From: G963704535 sp963704535
Lineage (GTDB): Bacteria > Chloroflexota > Chloroflexia > Chloroflexales > Roseiflexaceae
Length of the DNA stretch: 64,000 bases
NCBI GenBank assembly: GCA_963704535.1
Contig: OY969916.1
Location: forward strand, 5,456,001 to 5,520,000
Reading direction: 5' to 3'
The notes under the pieces are model-generated. The model was given only the letters and a program-made list of their open reading frames with translations. It was not told the DNA's origin and made no database searches. Below, in pieces: positions 16,736 through 23,488 of this stretch (the first letter of the stretch is position 1; each line of letters starts with the position of its first letter). Made by a program: the position numbers and the translations under genes.

Positions 16736-17056
16736 AGCGATGATGGAGCAGAGTAGCAGGTCCCCCTGGATCTCAGAGAGCCGCCGGCGCTGTGAGGGCG
16801 GTATCCAGGCACCGCGAAGACACTCCGGAGCGCGGGGAAGAACCGGAGGAATTGAAAATGCAGAATTGAGAATTGAGAATGTTTAGGCCGGTTTTCTCAA
16901 TTTTCAATTTTCAATTTTCAATTCTTACATAGTAAGCTCCGCCGGGCCGCCCCCGTTACCGGGCGTATGAGGCGACTGCCTACCCTCCGAGCAGTCGCGA
17001 AGTTGCGGTGGCACCACGAGCCGGTCCCCCTCGTCCGCACGACGAGCGGGGGCCTG
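16736..17056 (+). ncRNA. T-box leader (tRNA-sensing riboswitch), probably Asp-specific
   Basis: T-box landmarks in order: AGAGAG at 16775-16780 with CCGCC...GCTGTGAGGGCGG, as in Stem I; a specifier segment GAAGACACTCC whose GAC (16819-16821) reads as Asp; the CCGTTACCGGGC loop and TATGAGGCGAC region; the antiterminator core GCGGTGGCACCACG (about 17005-17018); and a competing stem CCCCCTCGTC...GACGAGCGGGGG (17026-17052). Uncharged tRNA should favour the antiterminator and allow aspS expression. A heptamer hairpin interrupts it at 16850-16928. The terminator T-run is weak (CCTGTTTA), so the exact control mode is uncertain. Confidence 0.85.
16850..16928. repeat. Heptamer inverted-repeat hairpin inserted inside the T-box
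   Basis: AATTGAG/AATTGAA heptamers on the left (16850-16880) pair with TTTTCAA/TTCTCAA heptamers on the right (16894-16923) around GTTTAGGCCGG. It separates the end of Stem I (AACCGGAGG) from AGTAAGCTCCGCCGGG, which are adjacent in ordinary T-boxes. Confidence 0.85.
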
Positions 17057-17057
17057 T

Positions 17058-17119
17058 TTAGTTGAGAGTTGAGAGTTATGAGTTACCTTCAACTGATAAC
17101 TCATAACTCTTAACTCTCG
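17058..17119. repeat. Heptamer inverted-repeat hairpin before aspS
   Basis: GTTGAGA heptamers plus GTTATGAGTTA pair with TAACTCATAACTC and TTAACTCTC. The hairpin ends five bases before the AAGAGG binding site of aspS and could affect its access. Confidence 0.85.
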
Positions 17120-17132
17120 AAGAGGTGTCACT

Positions 17133-18434
17133 ATGGAACGTATCTGGACCACTGAACTCAGCCGGCACGCCGGGGAGCGTGTGCGGCTGGCCGGCTGGCT
17201 CCACCGCCTGCGTCGGCACAGCAACGTTAGCTTCCTGGTGCTGCGCGACGGCAAAGGGCTGGCGCAGATCGTGGTCGAGGACGGGGCGCTGGTCGAGCGG
17301 CTGGCCCAACTGCACCACGAGTCGGTCCTGCTCATCGAGGGGCAAGCGGTGGCCGAGCCGCAGGCGCCCGGCGGCGTCGAGGTCCACGGCCCGACGGTCG
17401 AGGTCCTGTCGCGGGCCGTCGAGCCGCCGCCGTTCGACCTGTTCCGCCCCGTGCTCAAGGCCCAGCTGCCGACCATCCTCGACCACGCGCCGCTGGCGCT
17501 GCGCCACCCGCGCCAGCGCGCGCTGTTCCAGGTCGCCGCCGCCTCGATGGCCGGCTTCCGCGACACGCTGCGGGCGCTCGACTTCGTCGAGATCCAGACG
17601 CCGAAGATCGTGGGCGCGGCGACCGAGGGCGGGGCCAATGTCTTCCGGCTCGACTACTTCGGGCGGCCGGCCTACCTCTCGCAGAGCCCGCAGCTCTACA
17701 AGCAGATCATGGTCGGGGTATTCGAGCGGGTCTTCGAGGTCGGCCCGGCCTTCCGCGCCGAGCCGCACGATACGCCGCGCCACATCAACGAGTTCGTCTC
17801 GCTGGATGTAGAGCTGGGCTTCATCCGCGACCACTTCGACGTGATGGAACTGCTCACGCGCACCATCCGCGGGATGCTGGGCGCCATCCAAGCGCAGGCC
17901 GCCGACGCGCTGGCGCTGCTGAAGCTGGAGCTGCCGGCGGCCCCGCAGCCGTTCCCGGCGCTCCACTTCGCCGAGGCGCTGGAGCTGATTCTGCGCGAGA
18001 CCGGCGAGGACGCGCGGGACGAGCCGGACCTGGCGCCGCACCACGAGCGCTGGCTCGGCGAGTGGGCCAGGCGCGAGCACGGCTCGGACTTCGTCTTCGT
18101 CTGGGGCTACCCGACCGCCAAGCGCGCCTTCTACACCCACCCCGACCCCGACCGCCCGGCGTACTCGCGCGGCTTCGACCTGCTGTTCCGTGGGCTGGAG
18201 CTGGTATCGGGCGGGCAGCGGCTACACCGCTACGAGGATTACCAGGCGGTGCTGCACGAGCGCGGGATGCCGGAAGAATCGTTCGGCGGCTACCTGGAGG
18301 CGTTCAAGTATGGCATGCCGCCGCACGGTGGGTTCGCGATCGGGCTGGAGCGCTGGGTGGCACGGCTGATCGAGGCGCCCAACATCCGCGAGACCACGCT
18401 GTTCCCGCGCGACATGCAGCGACTGACACCGTAG
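17133..18434 (+). CDS. aspS: Aspartate--tRNA(Asp/Asn) ligase, archaeal-type
   Basis: A class II aminoacyl-tRNA synthetase of 433 residues. That length suits the short archaeal/non-discriminating AspRS (AspS2) and lacks the large GAD insertion of bacterial AspRS (about 590 residues). An N-terminal OB anticodon domain (residues 1-100) is followed by motif 1 (ALDFVEIQTPKIV), motif 2 (PAFRAEPHDTPRHINEFV) and motif 3 (HGGFAIGLERWVARLI). The ATG has AAGAGGTG upstream. The T-box leader with a GAC specifier supports aspartate rather than asparagine. If this is the only AspRS it would mischarge tRNA-Asn and need GatCAB; that cannot be judged here. Confidence 0.92.
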   Translation: MERIWTTELSRHAGERVRLAGWLHRLRRHSNVSFLVLRDGKGLAQIVVEDGALVERLAQLHHESVLLIEGQAVAEPQAPGGVEVHGPTVEVLSRAVEPPPFDLFRPVLKAQLPTILDHAPLALRHPRQRALFQVAAASMAGFRDTLRALDFVEIQTPKIVGAATEGGANVFRLDYFGRPAYLSQSPQLYKQIMVGVFERVFEVGPAFRAEPHDTPRHINEFVSLDVELGFIRDHFDVMELLTRTIRGMLGAIQAQAADALALLKLELPAAPQPFPALHFAEALELILRETGEDARDEPDLAPHHERWLGEWARREHGSDFVFVWGYPTAKRAFYTHPDPDRPAYSRGFDLLFRGLELVSGGQRLHRYEDYQAVLHERGMPEESFGGYLEAFKYGMPPHGGFAIGLERWVARLIEAPNIRETTLFPRDMQRLTP

Positions 18435-18559
18435 GGTAGTGTCATACCAAGTCGCGTGTACATGCGGCATCTTTACGGCAGGGAGGTGTGAAGGGGCCGC
18501 CCTCCACGATCTTGTTTTCTCCCACTTCAACTTCTCCACCAGAATGCAAGTTGGCATAA

Positions 18560-18690
18560 GAGCGGTCGGTGGTGTAGAGGCGGCCCTTGCGGCCACCTCT
18601 ACACCAACGACGAAAAGACTGACAAGAGTAAACTGACACCGCTGGCGATTGTCGGCGCATCCCCAACACACCGATCGCCAGCGGTACCAC
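18560..18690. other. Two strong hairpins downstream of aspS
   Basis: GGTGTAGAGG...CCTCTACACC (about 18572-18606) and CCGCTGGCGAT...ATCGCCAGCGG (about 18638-18684). They may terminate the aspS transcript but have no T-runs. The rest of the 558-bp gap holds the promoter and leader listed next. Confidence 0.6.
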
Positions 18691-18699
18691 CTTAAACAC

Positions 18700-18728
18700 T
18701 TGACAATTCTGTAGTGTCGTAGTAGGAT
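18700..18728 (+). promoter_or_regulatory. Sigma-70 promoter
   Basis: TTGACA at 18700-18705, a 17-base spacer, TAGGAT at 18723-18728. It directs transcription into the structured leader before the 62-aa gene. Confidence 0.75.
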
Positions 18729-18735
18729 ACGCCAA

Positions 18736-18990
18736 CTCATCCGACCGAAAACAGCACGAGCCAGGCGGCGTTCACAGCACCGCCCGGCTCGCTAGCCCCG
18801 AACCCTGTTGCGGCAGTTGTCGTGGGCTTCTGCGCATTGTATCACACGTGCGCGGCGGCAGCGGCTCCTTCGCCTCGTTCGCGAGGGGCGCTGTTTGCCT
18901 GGGGATGGGCCGTGGGAGTCCATGGGGCCTTCCGCCCGTGCGGGGCGGGTTGGCTGGCTTCCCGTCCCGCATACCATCGAAAGGAGCGCA
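18736..18990 (+). ncRNA. Candidate structured leader RNA
   Basis: About 255 bases between a good promoter and the 62-aa gene. Hairpins visible: CGAGCCAGGCGG...CCGCCCGGCTCG (18759-18794), CAGCGGCTCC/CCTCGTTCGCGAGG/GGCGCTG (about 18857-18893), GGGCCGTGGGAGTCCATGGGGCC and CCGCCCGTGCGGGGCGG. I could not match it to a named RNA family; T-box, SRP, RNase P and tmRNA landmarks are absent. Confidence 0.45.
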
Positions 18991-18992
18991 CT

Positions 18993-19181
18993 GTGAGCCA
19001 CTACACCCTGGACGAGCTGTTGATCCTGTGGAGGCGCGAGGAGCTGACGGTCGAGCAACTGCTGGGGCAGATGCTGCAAGTGCTGCGGACTCAGGAGCGG
19101 CGCCTGCGCGATTTGGAGCGGGTGCTCCCGGCGCAGGATGTGAGCGCGTCGGTTGGCAAGGCTGTCGGGAGCGGCAGCTGA
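18993..19181 (+). CDS. Small acidic helical protein, 62 aa
   Basis: GTG start with AAGGAG seven bases upstream. The sequence from SHYTLDELLILWRREELTVE to about residue 45 is a likely amphipathic helical hairpin, rich in Leu, Glu and Arg; the tail is Gly/Ser-rich. No cysteine, signal peptide or membrane segment. The gene stands alone behind its own promoter and a structured leader. The helix LDELLILWRREELTVEQLLG looks like a protein-interaction or small regulator segment, but I recognise no family. Confidence 0.65.
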   Translation: MSHYTLDELLILWRREELTVEQLLGQMLQVLRTQERRLRDLERVLPAQDVSASVGKAVGSGS

Positions 19182-19628
19182 ACCCTTACGGAAGGGGCGC
19201 AAGGAGCGGGAACCAACCTTCCGCCTCTTCCACCTTTCTTTGTTCAACCCCTCGTTTGAACGCGGAACAGCGGAACGTGGGAAGTAGCGGAAGGTGGAAG
19301 CAACCGGAAGGGCCGGAAGACCATCCCACGCCACCTCCCGCCCCCCGTCACGCGCGCCACGACGAAACGGCAACGGTCACACCGGGCGCGCGGGCGCACG
19401 ACGGCCCATCGTGGCGCGTCGGGCGCCGTAAGGGCGCAGCAGGCGCATCAATCGGTCGCGCGGGCGCGATCTACAATGGGCATTTCAGAACGCTGCCCGT
19501 TCGATCTACAGGGCGCCTGCTGCGCCCTTACGGGTTCGCATCGGCACCGGCGCGTGATCGCCGGCACCGGCGATTTCCGCGCCCTCGTCCTTCCCTTCCG
19601 CGCCCTCCGTCGTTCCGCCTTTCCCCGT
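19182..19628. other. Gene-free repeat-rich region
   Basis: No supportable gene. It contains GGAAG/CTTCC-word arrays (19200-19320), an inverted pair CGTAAGGGCGCAGCAGGCGC (19428-19447) and GCGCCTGCTGCGCCCTTACG (19512-19531), and a CTTCCG/CCGTTC-rich arm (19570-19632) that runs into the end of the permease-prenyltransferase gene. The latter resembles the arms at 16520-16680. Confidence 0.65.
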
Positions 19629-21305
19629 TCAAACCCCAGCACCTATCAGCCATGCCACCGCCCACCCCACCACTAGCAGCGCCCCGAACTGCGCGTGCAG
19701 CTTGGCCGTCTGGCGCAGCACCGGCTGGAGTGCGTTCGGCTCGCGTTCGGCGGCCACGATGCGTGTCAGGCGCAGCGCCAGCGGCAGCGTGACCGCGCTG
19801 ATCAGCGTGAGCCAGGGCGCGCCGCCCAGCAGCACCGTCAGCGCCAGCGACAGGTAGGTGCCGCCGATCAGCAGGTAATACTCCACGTTCGCGCCCTGGC
19901 GGCCCAGCAGCGTCGCCAGCGTGCGCTTGCCGATCCGGCGATCGCTGTCGAGGTCGCGCAGGTTGTTGGCGTGCAGGATCGCCGCGACCAGGAAGCCGAT
20001 CGGCAGCGAGGCCAGCACCACCGGCAGCGTGACCGAGCGCGCCTGGACGTAGTAGGAGCCGATCACCATCACCGGCCCCATGAAGACGAACACCGCCAAC
20101 TCACCCAGCCCGACGTAGGCCAGCGCGAACGGCCCGGCGGTGTAGAAGAAGCCGCACAGCACGCTGAACAGGCCCAGCCAGAGGATAAACGGCCCGCTGA
20201 CGCTCACCAGGTATAGGCCGATCGCCGAGCCGATCGCGAAGGCCACCAGCCCGCCGGCCAGCACCTGTCGGGGCGCCAGGTCGCCGCGCAGCAGCGCGCC
20301 GCCGGTGCCGATCGATTGCGGCGTATCGGCGCCCTTCTGATAGTCGTAGTAGTCGTTCACCAGGTTGGTGCCGGCCTGGATCGCGACCGAGCCGGCCAGC
20401 GCCAGCAGCAGCAGCCCCAGGTCGAGCGCGCCGTCGTAGGCCGCGACCGAGCCGCCCAGCAGCACCGGGATGATCGCCGCGGTGTAGCTCCAGGGCCGGG
20501 CCGCGCCCCACCAGACCCGCACGTGCTGCCGCATGCGCCGCTCCCTGACGCCGACGCTGCGGGCCTGCCAAGGAATGAGCAGGTACTCAAGTTCGTCCAG
20601 CAGGACCGTGATCAGCCAGCCGACCAGCGCCACCGCCACCAGCCCGGCCAGCATCCGGTCGATCGCGTAGAGCTCGTACGACTGCCAGATCAGCCAGCCG
20701 ATCCCTTCGTCGGCGCCGACGAACTCCACGCCCACGATCAGAGTCAGCGCGAAGCCCATGCCGAGCTTAATGCTGTTCATGATGCCGGGCAAGCTGGCCG
20801 GCAGCGCCACCGTCCAGAACAGGTCGCGTCGCCGGGCGCCGAAGCTGCGCGCCACCTCGAAGTAGTGCGGCTCGACTTGGAGCACGCTGGCCGCGACGTT
20901 CAGCACCACCAGGAAGAAGACGCTCACGGCGATCGTCGCGACCTTGCTGACCTCGCCCAGGCCCAGCACGACGATGATCAGCGGCAGCAGGGCGATCTTG
21001 GGGATCGGGTAGATCGCGGCGGCGATCGGCCGCACCAGTGCCCTGAGCGGCCCGCTCACGCCCATCAGCAGACCCAGCACGACCGCCGGGAGGCCACCAA
21101 GCAGGAAACCGAGGAAGATCCGGGTGACACTGACGCGGACATCCTGGAGCAGGCGCCCGCTGGCGGCCAGCTCGCCCAGCGTGACCAGCACCTCGGAGGG
21201 CGGCGGGAAGAAGATCCGGTTGAGCCAGCCGAGCCACACCGCTAGCTCCCACAGGGCCAGCAGCAGCAGCGGCGAGATTAGTGATATCAGGCGATTCTGG
21301 TTCAT
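19629..21305 (-). CDS. Fusion: ABC transporter permease + MenA/UbiA-type prenyltransferase
   Basis: One 558-residue frame. Residues 1-257 are an SsuC/TauC-like permease: LALWELAVWLGWLN..FFPPPSEVL at the start and the EAA loop EVARSFGARRRDLFWTVALP (150-169). Residues 258-558 are a UbiA-superfamily prenyltransferase of the MenA type: ARPWSYTAAIIPVLLGG, the first Asp-rich motif NDYYDYQKGADT (317-328) and the second motif NNLRDLDSDRRIGKRTLA. Met258 (ATG at 20534) has AGGGAG six bases upstream, so the enzyme may also be made separately. Neither other frame has a stop near the junction, so a single-base error does not readily explain the fusion. It is the last gene of binding protein-ATPase-permease. 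Confidence 0.9.
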   Translation of the reverse strand: MNQNRLISLISPLLLLALWELAVWLGWLNRIFFPPPSEVLVTLGELAASGRLLQDVRVSVTRIFLGFLLGGLPAVVLGLLMGVSGPLRALVRPIAAAIYPIPKIALLPLIIVVLGLGEVSKVATIAVSVFFLVVLNVAASVLQVEPHYFEVARSFGARRRDLFWTVALPASLPGIMNSIKLGMGFALTLIVGVEFVGADEGIGWLIWQSYELYAIDRMLAGLVAVALVGWLITVLLDELEYLLIPWQARSVGVRERRMRQHVRVWWGAARPWSYTAAIIPVLLGGSVAAYDGALDLGLLLLALAGSVAIQAGTNLVNDYYDYQKGADTPQSIGTGGALLRGDLAPRQVLAGGLVAFAIGSAIGLYLVSVSGPFILWLGLFSVLCGFFYTAGPFALAYVGLGELAVFVFMGPVMVIGSYYVQARSVTLPVVLASLPIGFLVAAILHANNLRDLDSDRRIGKRTLATLLGRQGANVEYYLLIGGTYLSLALTVLLGGAPWLTLISAVTLPLALRLTRIVAAEREPNALQPVLRQTAKLHAQFGALLVVGWAVAWLIGAGV

Positions 21306-21364
21306 ATGAGTATCTCTGAAAGGGTGAAGGGGTGGAAGGGCTGCACTTTCACCCCTTCACCCTT

Positions 21365-22162
21365 TCACCCCTTCGCCCCCTCTGCCGTGCGTTCCACCTC
21401 GTCGCGCAGGACCGCCCAGATCTCGGCGAATAGCGCGCTGAAGCGCGGGTCGGTGCGTAGCGCGACGGCGTCGCGCGGGCGGGCGAAGGGCACTTGCACC
21501 TGGGAGAGCAGCCGACCGGGCCGCGCCGACATGACGTACACGCGGTCGCCCAGGGTCAGCGCCTCCTCAATGCTGTGGGTCACAAAGACCACCGTCTTGG
21601 CGTCACGCTCCCAGTGCTGGAGCAGGGTCTGCTGGAGGATCAAGCGCGTCTGTGCGTCGAGAGCGCCGAACGGCTCGTCCATCAGCAGCACCTCGGGATC
21701 GTAGGCGAAGGCGCGCGCCAGGCCCACGCGCTGCTGCATGCCGCCGGAGAGCTGGGCCGGGTAGGACCTGGCGAAGCGCTCCAGGCCGATCGCGGCGATC
21801 CAGCGCCCCACGATCGCCGCCCGCTCGGCCGGGGGGACGCCGCGCAGCCGCAGGCCGTAGGCCACGTTCTGCTCGACGGTCATCCAGGGGAAGATGCCCG
21901 CGCCCTGGAAGACCATCGCCTTGAGCGGGCGAGCGGGGTCGTCCTCACGAATATGCGCGCTGCCGCCGGTGGCCTGCTCAAGCCCGGCCAGCACTCGCAG
22001 CAGCGTCGTCTTGCCGCAGCCGCTCGGCCCGACGACGCAGGCCAGCTCGCCGTCGGCCACTGCGAGCGAGACGCCGCCGAGCGCCTCGACCGGGCCGGTC
22101 GGCCCGCGCCCAGGGTAGACGACGCGCAGGTCGTTGATATTGATCTTCGGAACCATCGCCAC
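21365..22162 (-). CDS. ABC transporter ATP-binding protein (SsuB/TauB/NrtD type)
   Basis: A 265-residue cytoplasmic ATPase. Walker A VVGPSGCGKTTLLRVLAGLE, signature LSGGMQQRVGLARAFAYDPE, Walker B VLLMDEPFGALDAQTR and the switch His in VFVTHSIEEALTLGDRVYVM are all present. Q-loop is AMVFQGAGIFPWMTVEQNV. It lies between the binding-protein gene and the permease-prenyltransferase gene on the same strand, so the three make one importer. Family members carry sulfonates, nitrate, taurine, thiamine precursors and aromatic acids; the ATPase does not show which. Confidence 0.95.
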   Translation of the reverse strand: MAMVPKININDLRVVYPGRGPTGPVEALGGVSLAVADGELACVVGPSGCGKTTLLRVLAGLEQATGGSAHIREDDPARPLKAMVFQGAGIFPWMTVEQNVAYGLRLRGVPPAERAAIVGRWIAAIGLERFARSYPAQLSGGMQQRVGLARAFAYDPEVLLMDEPFGALDAQTRLILQQTLLQHWERDAKTVVFVTHSIEEALTLGDRVYVMSARPGRLLSQVQVPFARPRDAVALRTDPRFSALFAEIWAVLRDEVERTAEGAKG

Positions 22163-22164
22163 TG

Positions 22165-22238
22165 TGCTCTGGCGTGTTACGTGTTACGTGTTGCGTGGGG
22201 TATGGCGGCACGCAACACGTAACACGCAATACGCAACT
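22165..22238. repeat. Heptamer inverted repeat between importer genes
   Basis: CGTGTTACGTGTTACGTGTT on the left and AACACGTAACACGCAATACG on the right, around GGGGTATGGCGGC. It lies in the 74-bp gap between the binding-protein and ATPase genes and could form an intra-operon hairpin. Confidence 0.9.
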
Positions 22239-23280
22239 ACTTCTTGTCGAGATCCGCCGCCACATCGGCCGCGAGCTGCGTGTTCACGAAGGCGCTCACG
22301 TCGAGCGGCTCTTTGTACTCCAGCAGGCCGCGCTCCATAAAGTAGTTCTGTAGCGTCTTGAGGTCGTCGATCGGCACGCGCCCGGTGGGATCGTACTGGG
22401 CCGGCGAGCTGCGTAGGACCACGTCGGCGGGGGTTTGGGTGTACTTCTCGATCATCGCCGCGATCTCCGGGTTCATGTAGCTGCCCTGGAGGTCGCGGCA
22501 CGCGCGCAGGTAGGCGCGCATGAAGCCGCGCGCGGCGTCGGGTTGCTGGGTAAGTAACGCCTCGCTCATGTAGAGGTAGGTGGCGGTGAAGCCGTCGATG
22601 AAGTCCTCGGACAGGACCTTGACGACGCCTTGGTCCTCGTTGATCGTCGCCAAGGGCTCGCCCAGGATCGCGGCGTCGAGCGAGCCGTTCTCCAGCGCCG
22701 CCGGGACATCGCGGAAGGCGACGGTTGTCACCTGGATGTCGTTCATGGTCAGCCCGGCCTTGGCCAACGCCTGGGCCAGCCAGTACTCGGTCGCAGCGCC
22801 GGTCGCGTTGATCGCCACCTTCTTGCCCTTGAGATCGGCGACGCTTTTGATCTCGCCGGCGCGCTTGGCGCTGATCACCAGCGGGCTGGTCAGCGGCGGG
22901 CGCTCGCTGTGCATTGGCGCCACGATCGTAAACTTGACCCCGCGGGCCGCAGCGTTGAGCAGCCCGGCCCCGGCGCCGCCCAGCGCGGCGTCGAAGTTGC
23001 CGGCGGCGAGCTGGACGACCGCTTCACTGCCGCCCTGGATCGGCGTCGGCTCGACCGCGATCCCTTCCTGGGCGAAGTAGCCGCGCTCGATCCCGACATA
23101 CAGCGGCGCGTAGATCATCACCGGCACGTAGCCAAGGCGCACCTTGGTCATCCCGGCGGTGGGTGCGCCAGCCGTTGGCGCGGTCGCTTGTGGTTGCGCG
23201 CCCCCACAGGCCGCCAGCACAATCGCCGCCAGCAGCACTAGCCCGGCAAGCCGAAATCTCGGTTGTATCAGTTGTTCCAT
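22237..23280 (-). CDS. ABC transporter substrate-binding lipoprotein (SsuA/NMT1-like)
   Basis: A 347-residue periplasmic-type receptor. A lipoprotein signal ends in LLAAIVLAACGG (lipobox Cys about residue 25), followed by an Ala/Pro/Thr linker. The mature part follows the NMT1/THI5-like or SsuA fold: KVRLGYVPVMIYAPLYVGIE, GYFAQEGIAVEPTPIQGGSE, LAAGNFDAALGGAGAGLLNA, DLKGKKVAINATGAATEYWL, DAAILGEPLATINEDQG. ATG at 23280 has AAGGAGCGATGTC upstream. It directly follows menE on the same strand and has its own promoter, so the ligand may be a quinone precursor; that is inference. Confidence 0.92.
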   Translation of the reverse strand: MEQLIQPRFRLAGLVLLAAIVLAACGGAQPQATAPTAGAPTAGMTKVRLGYVPVMIYAPLYVGIERGYFAQEGIAVEPTPIQGGSEAVVQLAAGNFDAALGGAGAGLLNAAARGVKFTIVAPMHSERPPLTSPLVISAKRAGEIKSVADLKGKKVAINATGAATEYWLAQALAKAGLTMNDIQVTTVAFRDVPAALENGSLDAAILGEPLATINEDQGVVKVLSEDFIDGFTATYLYMSEALLTQQPDAARGFMRAYLRACRDLQGSYMNPEIAAMIEKYTQTPADVVLRSSPAQYDPTGRVPIDDLKTLQNYFMERGLLEYKEPLDVSAFVNTQLAADVAADLDKK

Positions 23281-23393
23281 GACATCGCTCCTTAGTGGTT
23301 TTGCGGGGTGGTTTGGAGGGGTTGCCCCTCCAAGCCTCCTCTACACCGCAAAATTCGTGTGGTAAGCCACTAGACAGGATGCTCGATGGCGTA

Positions 23394-23421
23394 ATTGTAC
23401 CATTTTTCACAAAATCTGCAA
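23394..23421 (-). promoter_or_regulatory. Promoter of the binding protein-ATPase-permease/prenyltransferase operon
   Basis: On the minus strand: TTGCAG (23421-23416), a 16-base spacer, TACAAT (23399-23394). The whole 30-base stretch, spacer included, closely matches the promoter before menF at 33282-33309. Confidence 0.75.
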
Positions 23422-23488
23422 GAGAGTATTTTAGGTGATTTGGGGCCGAAACGGGGAAGGCGCATGCCCTTTCGCTTTCGGGATCAGA

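Noticed and set aside
18736..18990. Known structured RNA such as 6S RNA, SRP RNA, RNase P RNA, tmRNA or a second T-box
   Set aside because: The diagnostic words of those families (for example GGAAGGAAGCAGCC for SRP or AGAGAG with GGTGGCACC for T-box) are missing. It was kept only as an unnamed structured leader.
19629..21305. Permease-prenyltransferase fusion as a simple frameshift artefact
   Set aside because: Both halves are in the same frame. The other two frames have no stop near the junction, so removing or adding a base would not give two normally ending genes. A substituted stop codon cannot be excluded.
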